DNA of 64,000 nucleotides from Anseranas semipalmata (Eukaryota; Chordata; Aves; Anseriformes; Anseranatidae): NCBI GenBank assembly GCA_013399115.1, contig VXAA01006433.1:1672305-1736304 (forward strand). Direction: 5' to 3'. This document shows positions 51,101 through 64,000 of this stretch, piece by piece. The notes below the pieces were generated by a model, which was not told the DNA's origin, did no database searches, and saw nothing but the letters and a program-made list of their open reading frames with translations. The position numbers and the translations under genes were made by a program. Numbering within the stretch: the first letter of the stretch is position 1; the number at the start of each line of letters is the position of its first letter.

Positions 51101-52767
51101 TAGGTTCCCGGTTGTATCAACATAAATGGAGTAGGGAATAGAGAACTGTGTAACAGACTTTTAATTGTGATTCCTCTTTTACTTTCCTAGAAACCATTAA
51201 AAATTCGTGATGTGATCAAATGACTCAAGCCTACAAAATGCTTTCAATTTTATTTTTATATTCATTGTGGCCCTTTGTTAATTTATAGCTACTGAGATAA
51301 TAGATAAAGCCAATCTTATCATTTACCTCCATCTGATGTATAAAAGGGCTAATTTTAAAAAGGTTACCTAGAATCAGTGGGAAACTTTGATTTCTGTCAT
51401 TAGCATATTGAAGTCTAGCTTCAAAAAGGTTTCCTCCCTGAAACACGCATTTTGTTAAAAGCTGTTCGGTGCCCATAACCATTCTGCTGATCTCGAAATA
51501 TGGTCCCCTCACAGGCCACAGCTAACCTGTGCATATGAAATGAGATCAGCTTAATGTTGTGTTAAAAGAGTTTGGTCTCTGGAGCAGTCGCTTTTCTTAA
51601 TAACATGTAATCATATGCCATCTATTTAGTTTTCATTTAACTTGCCCCATGCAAGCAATGAATCCAGTTTAATTAAATTTTCCTTTAAACAGCGAAATGA
51701 CACTGGTTTGTAGTTTAAAAAATCTATATGCCACAGGGCACCCTCAAGACACAAAATCCTAATAAAGAGGATGTAAGATGTACAGCTAATAATACAGAGC
51801 AAGTTTGACATTTGCAGGGTAATTTAGTGAAACAAGTGCTTCCTTACAGGCTTTGTGCAGGATCATGGTGACTGCAGGACCATTTAATAGAAGATGAAGA
51901 GCCATGTTTGTAATAATGCTAATAAACAACTAATCAGAAAATTAGGCTAGCGTGCGGTAAAGGGATGCTGTGCATGTATAAAAATACTGCTTGGCAACAG
52001 GATGAAAGATTGTCAAGAAGTGCAAGAAGTGGAGAAATGCACATGAAAGCTAAAGGATGGCAATGGGGTGCAGGAAACAGGCACCGTGGGTACCCCAAGA
52101 GAGCCTGAAATAGCCCTGAGCTCCTAACAACCAGGGAATGGTTTTAAGTTCAGTGAGTGTTTAGCTGGGCATCCCAGCAGGTAGGGAGGACAAGCAATGA
52201 GCCCCTTGCCTGTAGCTGACCAAGCAGCCCCTTGTTGTGCTGCTTTTCTCAGGGAAGTTAAACCTGGTCTAACCCTGGCCAGTAAGTAATTTAACTCTTC
52301 TTCTTTCAAGGGCAGCATAGGGTAGAAGAGAAGAACGAGGCAGAAAAGAGTGGGAAATGTTCGTTTTTCTCCTTTAGAAGAATCAGGACCTTTAATAAAG
52401 TAAGTATTAGGGCAAAGAAGGAATAAACACTAAAAGCATCTCACTCAATAACATGAAAGTGCTTGCTAATATATGCAGTGCACCTGGAAATGCCCATTCG
52501 AGTAATTACAAAAGGGAAAAACACCGGGGAAACTGACAAGCATGAAGACAATAGCCATTAGAAACAATATTAAATTAAGCACGCCTTTTGAGATCTACAA
52601 ATTCACTGATTAAATTGTGCATTACAAACCCTGCCTTGACTTCACTTAGCTGGAGTCCTGGAGTGAACCTGGAAAATGTGAAAGCAGCCGCTTGATTTGT
52701 ATTGAGCAGCAGGGCTGTTCCCAACTTTGCTTAGTTCTGGGCTTTTTCAAGATGTAAAAAAATAACC

Positions 52768-52786
52768 TTTTTTTTTTTTTTTTTTC
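52768..52786. repeat. Poly(T) tract, 19 bases
   Basis: T run followed directly by CAG. It looks like an acceptor site, but no recognisable exon follows. Confidence 0.93.
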
Positions 52787-55700
52787 AGATTACAGCTAGC
52801 AGAAGGCACCAACAAGGGCAGAATAAGGGCACTTCATGCCACGCAGCCTTAAGCTTGGCACATGGCACGCAGCCCACCAAAATCAGCAGGCATGTTCTCA
52901 TCAACCGAGCAGCCTGGGAGCGTGGCCTGGCACGAGCATTGGGGTGGATGAGGCTGCATTTCCCCAGGGAGCCCCTTCCTGCCTGGCTGTAGGGCAGGAC
53001 AGCTTCTTACCCTGCACTTTGGCTATCACATGCAGTGCCTTTTGCTATGTGGCAGAGCCTATAGGAAAGGGATCACCTGCTGTGATTTCTGCCTCTCGGA
53101 TATTCCCACCCCACGGAGAGCAGCAGGGAGCTGTGCTTCAGAGCTTGCTCTATGAAGGCAATCCAAACCATATGCACTTTTGTATGTCTGTGCAAAGGAA
53201 GGGTGGAACAGAGATGAAAAGATACCCTCACTGGCAACAGAACAGCGTCCTCTTATAGAGACGTGAGAAATGAGTGAGGACAGGGTTATTGTTATTATAT
53301 GTTTATTGGATTGGAGGGTTGTTTATAACCATTTTCCTGTCTTTGATGAACTTTCCAGGGCTAATGGAAACTCTCTCAGTTTCTCCCATTCTCTTAGAGA
53401 TCTTCTAAAATTCATTGTGGAAGTCAGCAAGCACTTTCAACTGATTTTGTGTCATTAAAAATTGAAAACAGTGTGCAGCTTCCATAAAGTTCTCCATGCT
53501 AGGAGGCGGGCTATCACTCACCAGAGATCCTGGGTTGATGCTGGGGGGTAGAAGTGTTGGAAAACTGTTTTCTAGATAAGACTCTCTTGTACCAGCCCAT
53601 CCTGTTCACAGCCTGTGCTTCTTCCTCTTCCAAAACCTGGGAGATGCTGCATGCCCTGCCTGGGGTCGCTGCCATCTAAGGCAGCTTTATTTCAGCTTTC
53701 AGCTTTTATCTTTATTCAGTGGGAAGAGAAGACCTGAGTGGTGATCGCTCATTTCTGCTTCTATCCACTGGGCTCCTCTTTGCTTTCCTCTAGGCAGTGA
53801 GGTGCCTCTGCTGTGCTTGCTGTTAGGGAACTGCCCAACATCCCTCCTCCCCCTGCTCCCCCTGGGATTTCCAGTGAACCAGAGGAAAATGAGGCTTCTG
53901 AGAAGCCTTTGCTGCCAGGAGAGCGGAAGGTGAGGGCCTGTTCTCACTTCTTTCCCTCCACGCAAGCAGCCTGGAGCCAGTTTGCGTGGTGCAGATGGAC
54001 ATTCCTGTTGTAGCTGCTGTGGTGCAGTGGGGACACGGAGGGCTCCTGGTCAGGCCACTGGGACATATCTGCTGCTGAGCACAGCGAGGGCTCTCCAGGG
54101 GCATGTTTTGGGAATGTGTACGTGTAAATGAGGCCTTTCCAAAGACCCGGAGAAGTCCAGGGTGACTCCAGCCCTACCATACCTGAACTACAGACCTCTG
54201 TGGTCTGAAGCTTACAGGAGACCAGGAGAAAACGAGTCAGATCCTTACAGATCCTTTCCTTCATAGACCTATCAAGGGCCCCATGGTCCTCTCCAACCCC
54301 TTTGTGAGTCACATTTCTATCAGCTGCACAAGCTAGAGCACTGGCAAGCTGCTGAGGGGATAGTGGTTCGGTGACAAACAGAAGGACAAGCCACCTCGAA
54401 CAGTGGAGAGCATCAGCTGCTTGTTCAGATGTCCTGGATGCCAATGGAAAAACACTTTGAGTAAGGGACAAAGCCTCCTGCTCCTGCAGGGAGCACATTC
54501 AATAGGACAGCTTCTGTGCTCCGTGTCAGACTTTGTAATTAAGACTGGAATAGCCCATAAAGTGACACATAACATATTAAACACCTTCTGCGCCTTCAGA
54601 AGTGCAGGCTAGGTTTGTAAATGGAGACTCATGTGGCCCAGCTGCCCCAGGCCATATGGTCACTGTGCTCCTCGCTGTGCTGCTGTAGGCTGGGTAACAC
54701 AGCAGGACGGTGGCTGGGACACTGGTGTGGGCAGGGAGCAGGAGCACATATGAGGGTAAAAACGATGCTGGCCGGACAGAGTGATGTGCTTTCTCTGGCA
54801 GCGTTGATGGACTTGGTTCAGCTACTCAATTTGTGACAGGCAGAGCCGCCAAAATAACTCTATGCAAAACAAACAGCTCAGAGCAGATGAAAATAAAGCT
54901 AATATTATAGTCATTAGGAAGAGAGCCAGAGCACAAATAGCAGTGCCTAGTGTGAAAGGAGAAGTCAGAGAAAGGAAATGACTGTATGTATCCTGTGCCG
55001 TGCGAGGGACACCAATACTGCCCTGGATAGCATCATCCTGTCTACAGAGGCCGCAGTCCTGCATGCACAACTTAGCCTTGGTGCATTTTATAAGGCAGCG
55101 CAACACCAGAGGTGGCTAACAGCAGCAGAGAAGTCGGAGATGTTTTACTGCTGCTTGCTTGGTAGCTGGTGTTTCTGCTCCACCTAAGGTCAGGCAGCAT
55201 ATTACTTGTTACCCTCAGGTAGAAGCTAATGATAATGCAGCTTCTCAACCTGCCGTTCCCAGCACATATTAAAGTTGTGCTCATGCACACCTTTAGAAAG
55301 AAACCTTCAAGTGCCTTTTTGTGCTGAGTGCTCTTGCGTCTACACCTGCCTCCAACTGGAAACGGGAGGAAAGTCCTTCCAGAGAGCCAGCACAGGGCAA
55401 TTAAATGTATACTTGTTTGTATGACAGCTGCCTGCCCAAAATGATGAAGGCTATTCTTTTTTATAGGAGCATTTCTGCTGGGGTAAAAAAGCTGTAGAGC
55501 AAACGATGCAAGCCCATGCTTCAGAACTATCAACAAGAACGATTTCTCCCTGCTCATTTGGCCTTCAGGTGGTCCCATCCAGTCCGTTGCATCCTTAAAA
55601 CGAAAAAAAAAAAAACATATATCTTGATTTCTTAATCACATGCTACTGAATGATTGTGATTTCCCTCAATATCCCCCTGTGCCTCTAGGGAAATATAGTC

Positions 55701-55845
55701 TAGGCCGATTTCTAGCATCTGTCTTTCCTAAGCCCTTGTGCACAGCAAGGCGGAGGGTTTATTTGACGGTATGGGAATGTCCACCTCTTCAGTGGTTTTT
55801 GGCAGCTTTGTTCTCTCATTGCTGGAGGAAAAATGTTAGAAGATT

Positions 55846-55900
55846 TTTGGTTTTTGTTTTTTCTTTTTCTTCTTCTTCTTCTTCTTTTTTTTTTTTTTTA
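55846..55900. repeat. (CTT)n and poly(T) microsatellite
   Basis: T-rich lead-in, then about six CTT units, then a T run. Pyrimidine-only on the + strand. Confidence 0.92.
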
Positions 55901-58900
55901 AGTAACACCATGAACCTAAAAATCAAACTTTGTGATGAACAATTTTTATTTACAAGTAACATCTAAAGTTACAACAACAGGAAGGAATATGAAATATGTT
56001 CCCTGACTTGCTTTGTTCCTTAAAGTTATCAGAATTTCAGTGTATATAATTAGTTTTCCTATTTAGCTGAGGTACTCATATGGCCTCTGTCAGAACTTTC
56101 TTAGCTTCTTACAAAAGGTGAGGCTGGAGAAAAAATTTTCTCTCCGTGATATAAGTGGGGGACCAAGATGCAGAGTCTTGAACAAGATTTTAAAAATGGT
56201 TGTGGTGTCTGAAGCTGAGTGTAAAAACTAAATGGCAGTTTCAGGAGCTTTCACTGTGTGAAACCAAGAGGAGTTAGCAGCTATGTTTTCATCTTTCAGT
56301 CCCTGAATGCCTTCAAATTCTGTCCAATGTGCCTGGGTTCACCCATAAGGCTTGTGCAAGTTGAGCCTGTACTCCCAGCTCCAGCCCAAAGTGCCAACAG
56401 AGCCCTCTTTCAGTTGCAAACTTGGTTATACACAGAGAAACACGGCCAGAAAAGCACAAAGCAGCGATGAGTGTAATTAAATAGATTTTGCAAGTGTGGT
56501 GTCATGGTGCTAGCTGGTACTGCCCATCCTGGCCATGAACAACTCACCTTTGCCAAGGTGGTGAAAGTGACTCCTCTAGATGATGCTGTGAGTGAGCTGA
56601 ATAAAGGGAGAAAGATTTCCCCCTTTCCTTTTCACTCTTTGCATGATACAAAGCAGAAGATACCTATGCCAAACCATTTCATTTCTTCCAGCTTTATTGC
56701 CAGCCTTCAGGCTGTCTCATTCTGGGCCTGCTGCAATCCAATCTGCTGTTGCTAATACTTCTAATATAATATTTATAACAGCCCAGGTTGAACCAAAGGC
56801 TACTTGTACTGACAGATGCCACAAACTATATCTCTCCTTCCCATTTTATTGTTTGGTAGCTTCTGGCAAAGAGGCAGAGGATCTGGTAATGAAATGCTCC
56901 TCTGCTTTAAACGCACAGGATCATTTTTGTGTAATGCCCATTATTCATGGAGGAGTTATCAAGGGACTGTTGGTTGGATATCAGTGCCTTATGGAAGAGC
57001 AGAATATATGATTGTGATGGGTAAGATATGTTTCTGGTTTAATTATCAAGCTGCAAACACATAACATCTTTCGAAGCTGTGGCTTTGGGGTCGTGTGTTG
57101 CTTGACAAACTTGGCTGTGACACTGTGGACAGAGAGACCTTATTCTGTAACTGGGCTGTGAAGTCATTCCCCGCAACTAAATATCCACAATGAGTTCTGC
57201 AGGACTATAAATAGGTATGGAGATGTGCTGCAAGTAAAGCATCTCTTTGCTACTTTGTGCCAGCAGAACACTGGGGAAAATTCTATAGGGAACAATCTTC
57301 CCCTCGCAGATGGTTGGACCAGGAGTCCAGCTTGACATTTTCCATGTCTACTTTTCATGATTTATACAGCATCACCCCTTGGAAAGGCAGTCCTGAGAGA
57401 TATTATGACTCTATAATAATCCAGTGTACTTGAAAGAGAAAAGAAAAGCCCACATAAATATGCGTATCTGTGTGGTTGGAGCTGACCAACTTCTTCAGCT
57501 CCAGTCCTTTTTCAGTTTTTCTACTTGGCAAGAACCACGTAGGGTTTTTTTTGTTAGATGGAAGATTAAGCAAAATGACAAATTTCCACAGGTACACTTG
57601 TGATTGTGGGGGAGAGGTGAGAACAGCCAAAGGGAAAGAAGAGGGGAAATGAAGGTGATCAGGCACCCTGGTTCTGCACTGCGGGGCTTTTCTGCCCCGT
57701 GCAAGAGATAAGCTCACGCTCTGGACCAGACTGAGCAGGTGTTTAGTGCCTCCTGCCCTGAACATATGCCCTGTTCACTGAGCTATTTATTAGTTCTCTC
57801 TGGGGCAGAAGGAAATCTCCTGTTTCCTCCCAAATCCAGTTTCATGTAATCCTGGAGCGAGAAAAATGATGAAATATCAAAAACAATTATTGGAAATAAA
57901 ACTGCTTCCCCCCCAGCTCCTTGCAAATGTTCTGGGGGGAATTCCTCCTTTTGGTCTTCACTAGAAAGCGAAGGATGAATCAAGGCGAATAAGACCTAAG
58001 GAGAGTAAAAGGCTTCAGGACAAATTTTTTTGCTCTGTACAACTCAGTGTAGTGTTGCTGGCAACTGGGCTCTGCTATGGGCCTTTACTCCGTGTGGCAA
58101 AGCTGTGGGCACCACCTCTGTCACAGATCAGTGTTCTCCAGGAGTAGAGGCTGAGATTACCAGATTCATAAGGACATCAAAGACAAGGAACAATAATATT
58201 TCAAATAAGGAGAACACCACCAGGCCAAACTGGGAGGATAAGAAAATATATAGACCAAAGAGACCATGATGGGAAGTGGTTGGAGACAGATGGTTTTAAC
58301 ATTAACAGTTAGTTTTAAATTAAACTAGCAGTCAGTTTAAAGCCACAGTCTAAACAGAGAAAGACAATTAAGTCTGTGAATACAGGAAAGTTGTGGGGAA
58401 AAAAAAAATCAACTTCATTTCTGTTTACAGCTGTACTCTGTCCCCCACCCTTGATTTCTCTGTGTAAACAAAGCATGGAAAAAGGGCTCAGAGCTCTTCA
58501 AGTGCTGTGCAAAAACAGAGAGCAGAAATTTGACTATTTGTTGTTTTTAGCCTCTCTTAATATATGTGCATGGCTACGGTATAGCATCCACTGATAACTC
58601 CTACTTCATGCTACTGCTCTTTCCTGCAAATGAGCTATGCTCTTCTGAACACAGTTTTCCTTAAGGCAAACATCACCCAGAGAAACGGATGCCTTCACTG
58701 TGTGCAGATTTAATCTAGAACCAGAGAAAAATAAGTATATTCTGAATGCAAAGCAAATAGTGATTGCCCTGACAGTTCCTTACTTCAGCAGTGAACTGCA
58801 GTTGTATTTGCTCTTGGGCAGGGGAACTGTTTTCCCTTAAGCCATGGGGAGCAGAGGCTACAACATCCAGAATTTTACTGCCTGGAGGAATCCCCGCATT

Positions 58901-61900
58901 TGGGTGTGAATTGCTCGAGTCCTCTATGGGAAAAGAGCGCTCGGCTTACTCTTGCTGCTCTTGGACACAGACATCCAGGACAAGGCACATTGCCTGGAAA
59001 CCAGGAAACGGAGCTTGCATCCGACTGATTTTTCTCAACTATTATTTTTTAAAAGACCCCATCTCAGCAGTCCTAGTGAGGTCTCTCCCACTCCTTTCAT
59101 GTCTTAATACATGTAAAACCAAAAGGAAGAAAAACAGGGCAGAAGGTTCATGCAGTTAATCTCTAGATTGACTTCATCCAACTTAATGCTTTTTAATCAC
59201 TCTTTGAACAAAAGATTTAGTCTTCATAATCCTCCTTTTGCTCAATTTGCTGTTCCTTACTTTATGAAATCTACCATTTGTTTAGTTTCACTGATTCCCA
59301 CCCCTGAGCAAGTTTTCAGGAGGAAAAATGGTTAATATCACAAGGAAACTGACTTTCAGGTGTAAAATAAATTCCAAATTACAGTGCCAGCTTTCCTTTC
59401 ATTGGCTCTTCCTTGGAAGGTGCACCAAAAACACACATAGGGTCCTTTTCACTGGGTAAGCAGTTGAGCTACTAACAAAAACTTCTCTTGTATCTCCAGG
59501 AGCAAGACTGAAATTAGACCTGTTGATTTCAAGGCTAGTGCAGCCCTCTTTTTGGAAGACTGAGATTTGTTTTTAGTATTAGATACATTTTCAAATAAAT
59601 TCCTGTTGGAGTCTCTGCATCTTAGCAATGGCTGGCAACATTTGCAGTAGCCACCATTCTCCTTTTCCCCATGCTTGAGCCTCTTTCAGGCTACATATAC
59701 TTTAAGGTGATTGTGGTGGAAATTGCCAAGCACAGCCAAAGCGGTGGGCTGGGCAGTGCCACACGCCGTGCCGGCCACTGCAGGGCCCTGGGCTCCGTAC
59801 CCCCACTGCTGTCAGGAGAGCCAGACCCACAGATCACTGTTTTCCATCACCCAAATCCTGCCCTATCCTCGATTTCAACTGGCGTGTTGTGAATAGAATC
59901 CTCTAGCCCTGTCTGTGATGCCCAAAGCTATCCATGCTCGCACCTCTCCTCACTTTCACAGTACCTGTGTCAGATGTGCTGGAGACCTTGTTATGTGAGA
60001 ACATTTGCAAAATAAAAATTAAACGCACTTTATCCTTCTTAACGGTCTGTAAAGCTAAAAATATATCTCATCTTCCATTAGCTCCTCACTTAAAATAAAT
60101 CAAATCAATTAAATTTCACTTTTAAGATATTAAAAACTATTATATACTTGAAAATATATTTATTCTCCAAGTTGGTCAGAAATAAATATAAGTGCATATT
60201 CATCTGAAGTACTCTGTGAAATTTTATCTTGCAATTAAACAATTTCACTGAAGGTCCTTAAGAAAACCTATTACTGCGTTTCCTACTGTTCCATAAGGTC
60301 AGACAGATGTGATCAAACATATGTAACACGTCAGAAAAATGCAAAATCCTCTTGCAATCATTTTTCTTCATGAAAAGCAAAGAATATGCCCTTAAACCAT
60401 GTGAGGGAGAAAAGCCCATACACCTAGATTCAAGCCATATCTAGAATCGTTTGGGAAACTGGAACGTGATTTCCTCTGAATAACAGACCCAGAGCCCCAG
60501 GCACTTTGTATGTTCAAAAATTAAACTTACAACTGGCATACATCTGGCAGTGATCCTGTACACTAAATCCATTTGGTTGGCCAGATGGCCTGAGACTCGC
60601 AGCTTTTTAATCTCACACACAAAGCACTTTAGGCTGGAAGAAATAATAAATACAACATAATACAGCATCATGATGAAATGCCTCTTTTATTAGTTTTGGA
60701 GCTATAGGTACGGAAAAATATGGCCCAAGCAAGTATTGTTTTCACAGCTTACTTCCCAAAATGTGTCACATTCTGTGACTTCATCTTCTTTTCCTCTGTT
60801 TCTCATACCTTGTTCATCCTCTGGAAGGATGAGCAATTCCTTAGGTACAGGGTTGCATGTTGGAGGCAGAGGATGGAACGATCGGCCACAACTCCTCTCT
60901 GATCAGGAAGAGCAGGACCGTGAGATCTGAAGACCTCTTTTATTTCTGCTCCCTTTGTGACAAACATCCCAAGTTGACATTCTGCATTCAAAACAGAGGC
61001 AACTTTAAAATGTGATTTTTTTTCTACTGTCAATATCATTGAACAGCCAAGGGCTATGAAAAACAAGCACTTCGTTTGCTTTGCTCTAAATGCGTTTGTT
61101 GTCTCAAATTCTTTTCTGTACTTTATTAGTGAAATCTCTTCCACTGACTTGAGCAGGAACTGCAGTGTTTTTCCTATATGCTACTGATCAGTTCTTGTGC
61201 CTATACTGGTTTTTTTTTTTTTTTCTTCTGAGTCACATCCTATTAAAATCAATGTGAAAACTCCCACTGACTTCATGACTATGTGAATAGATGTCTACCC
61301 AGTCACCACGCTGTCACCGTACCTTTCACCTGCCCCGCACTGCCGATAAATGAATACCATGAGGAAGGGAGCACATTGCAGCGAGTTTGCATTCCTTCCT
61401 TTGGTGTTTTCTGCAGTGAAAGCAGAAGTACTGCACAGCTGAGTGACTGAAGCAGAAATTCAACCTTCCAGCATTATGTATGCCTCTCTTCTGGTACTAA
61501 TAAAGGCTACATGTTACCTCCTGCTCACCTCTTGCCACACATATCCCTTTCCTACCCTCTCTTTGGAAAGGCTAATGGAGCATCTTTGACTTAGACTTCT
61601 GTTACACACTTTGCAACTAATTCAGTCAGAATTGTGGGGTTTAGGACAAGCTGATGACTTTACGCACTGGCTTGTTTCATCTTTCCAGTGATGCCTTTTT
61701 TGCTGGCAGCTTCAAAGGCATCTTAGTGGATAAACTGTGTGACCTACAAAAAGAAGTACAAAGAGAATCCCCTTCTCAATTAATTCTTGTGCTCCAAATT
61801 CATACTCAGATTTGTTTCTGAGCAGCTTTCATTTCTGTTAATCAGCTAAGACAGTTTTAGTTCCCTTGAGTTGTTGCTTGGCTGCAGATCTCCTCCCGAA

Positions 61901-62261
61901 CTGTACTTTTCCCAATCATTTTAGGAAATGTTGCTACTGAAAATGCAGAGGCCTGGACTTCAGCCGAACTGAATCAATATATCTCCACCAAAGGAAATTC
62001 TTTCAAATTCAAGTTAAAGCAGATTTGTGCCACCCAAAGCTCTTGTTCCTAAATGTTACAGAGACAGCATGCATGCTTCTTATTGCCTAAAGACCTGGTC
62101 CAAATGTTGTTTCACTCTCTCAAATTCCATAGCATTTTATAAGTACAACTACATTGAGGAAAAAAATTTCTCTATACCTCCATACCAAAGATCCTACAGT
62201 AAATTTGTGCTTCAGGGAAAGCTGAATATTATCAGCAATGTTCACAGCATGTGTGGAAGAT

Positions 62262-62400
62262 AGGCATCATCGCTGCTGTCTTACAGATGGGAAAGCAGAG
62301 GCTGAGAGAAGTTTCACCTAAGGCCATGAGGGGAGTTGAAAGTGGAGCTGGGAGAAGATCTGTATCTGCTCAGAGCACTGGGCTGTGTCTGTATTTTTAA
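62262..62400 (-). mobile_element. MIR-like ancient SINE remnant
   Basis: On the + strand, TCTTACAGATGGGAAAGC, AGAGGCTGAGAGAAGTT, CACCTAAGGCCATGAG and GAGCTGGGAGAAGATCTG follow in the order expected for the reverse complement of the MIR core. This is the clearest of the three MIR-like copies in the window. The ends are approximate. Confidence 0.6.
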
Positions 62401-63900
62401 TGGCTGAAAAGAAAGACATGGGGTTCAGAGACAAGATCTGTGGATTTATTAGAAAAAAATACAAATGCTGAAAACCACAGTCATTGGACCACAACCTGGA
62501 GTGCTTACCCAGAGCGTCTGAAGCCAGGTGACAGAGATCTGAACTGAGAAGCAAAACCAAGAAATAAACTCTTCCCCTTGTCCCGGTATCCCTGGGACCC
62601 CCATGCCGTTGGGTCACCCCCTGGAGCCTCTTCAGCCACACCAGCAGATGCAGCACATCTGGAGGCAGAAGACTTTCATTTGGAGGCCCAGCCACTAATT
62701 TATGAGCCTAACTTTCGCCAAGCAGGTTTGACAGACCTGGCCTCTACCTTTAATGTTATTAGTATTCTGGAAGGTCTATTGATGATTTCATGCCAAATCA
62801 ATTTTGGCACATTAAAGTGATTTGTCTGAAATCCAGCAAAAGAGCTCTGCTAATAATTCAGCTCTCAGACTCTGCAATGCTGGCGGGAAGGCAATGTGTG
62901 TCTGCATAGGTGCCCTCAGTCTGCTCTAAAAAATTTCAGAAAGATTTTACTGGAATTTGAAGCATTTTAACACACTTTCTTTTAAGACTTTGCCATTCAG
63001 TTTAACTCTGAGTGCTTTGTAGTTTGTTTCAAGGTAATTTTAAAATAAAATAAAAAAATAAAATTGCCTATAAGAAAAAGGCGTTTCATCTTGAACTTAA
63101 AATCTTAAAGGTATATCTTTTAGATATAGCTCTAGTTGTGTATGCAACAATGCACATTATATTGTCAAAAAGTACATTAGCAAAGTAGCCTTGAAGTACT
63201 TGGTGTTAGTAAGGCAAAGCGTTTGGCTTTCCACCAGAGCAATGATGGTGCACAGATAAGCAAGAGCTGATGTAGTTTATCAGTGTCCTTTGTGGAGTAT
63301 GTATCAGCTCCTTCCAAAATATTCTAACCTTTCACCCTAAATGTGGATTCATATAAATATGACAACCCAAACCTTTTGCATTAGTAAATTATAAATCTCT
63401 GTGATGAAGGATCATATTGGCTGACTTTATAGAAAAGGTTACCTACACCTTTCTCAAGGCTGTGGAAAGACATATGAAATACAGTGTTTCTTTATGCATT
63501 GGGCGAGGTGGGTTCAGAGGTCTAGTAAAAACTGACAACTGGGAAAGTTAAAGAGCATAAAGTTTAGTTGTTCTCTGGGTTTGATGCATATGTTGTTAGC
63601 AGTCACTGATTTTATTTGTTAAAGGATATCAGATATTTCAGTTACCAGACAAACAGCTAAATAGCTTGAAACAAGAAACAACCATCACCTGAGCTGCCAG
63701 CTCATTTAAATAAGTGTTTGAGTGAATAAAATTGCAGCACAGGGACAGAGCTGTCCAGGGCCCATCCAAAACAGTGCCACCCCCAGCTAGCCATAAAGCA
63801 AAAAGGAAAAGAAGCATTTCTGCCTCTTTGCGCTATTCCTGCCCATTACGGAGCTTAATATCTATCCCTCCTTACAGGTCTCAGGGCCCCAGTGCCAGCT
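62401..63900. other. Intergenic region before the CpG-rich window end
   Basis: AT-rich unique sequence with an A/T simple stretch at about 63040-63065. No exon is recognised. An acceptor-like CTCCTTACAG ends at 63887, but what follows cannot be assigned. Confidence 0.65.
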
Positions 63901-63904
63901 GATG

Positions 63905-64000
63905 GCTTTGGGTCCGAAATGCCGACGTGGCCAGGCTGTGGCTCCGGCAGCCCAGCCCGGTGCAGGGGAAGCCGTCCGCCCGCCTCGCCTCGCCGGGCGC
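63905..64000. promoter_or_regulatory. Possible edge of a CpG island, cut by window end
   Basis: About 12 CpG dinucleotides occur in the last 100 bases, densest in the final 40, after a long CpG-poor stretch. It may be the start of a promoter island of the next gene. In human that gene would be SPOPL, but nothing here identifies it. Confidence 0.4.

Larger units (their letters stand above)
45031..62261. other. Intergenic region, no gene recognised
   Basis: Mainly unique sequence, with the microsatellites listed separately and a 15-base T run at 61210-61224. AT-rich sequence with CNE-like texture lies at about 51.18-51.96 kb and 60.0-60.4 kb. Short frames on both strands have no recognisable product. 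Confidence 0.7.

Noticed and set aside
52768..52800. Poly(T) followed by CAG as a splice acceptor
   Set aside because: A strong-looking acceptor, but the downstream frame (52836-53258) shows no homology and no paired donor of a known gene.

Overview
This is a piece of vertebrate nuclear DNA, most likely from a bird. It contains one gene I can identify with certainty: HNMT (histamine N-methyltransferase), on the + strand from about 28.55 kb to 41.45 kb. Six coding exons with GT-AG introns, read in order, give a complete 292-residue protein that aligns end to end with mammalian HNMT. The bird assignment rests on compact introns (0.46-3.5 kb), low repeat content and a CR1 LINE fragment at about 20.3 kb. 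A non-avian sauropsid is not strictly excluded. There are no operons, CRISPR arrays, tRNAs, rRNAs or other prokaryotic features.

Layout. 1-25.4 kb is intergenic. I find no exon of a recognisable gene there, only simple repeats, the CR1 piece, one ancient MIR-like SINE remnant and unique sequence. 25.43-25.72 kb is a dense CpG island ending in a perfect GTAAGT splice donor. It is the best candidate for an upstream HNMT promoter with a non-coding first exon. A matching splice acceptor lies 66 bp before the HNMT start codon. 25.7-28.5 kb is GC-rich and holds a 333-base assembly gap whose two edges carry the same 11-bp sequence. 28.55-40.45 kb is the HNMT coding region, with coding exons at 28552-28688, 29149-29201, 32510-32617, 36091-36221, 36800-36893 and 40094-40449. 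The 3' UTR probably ends just after the polyadenylation signal at 41427 or the one at 41667.

41.7-64 kb is again intergenic, with AT-rich unique stretches that look like conserved non-coding DNA, two more MIR-like remnants, microsatellites, and a rising CpG density in the last 100 bases that may be the edge of the next gene's promoter island. In human the downstream neighbour of HNMT is SPOPL and the upstream one THSD7B; no exon of either is recognisable here.

Nothing in this window supports a new multi-gene system. The points most worth checking are the CpG-island promoter with its distant 5' exon, two changes at ligand-site positions in the predicted HNMT (Ala at 120 and Leu at 190), the duplicated edges of the assembly gap, the ancient SINE remnants, and several candidate regulatory elements. 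Homologies are by recognition from memory; no database search was run.
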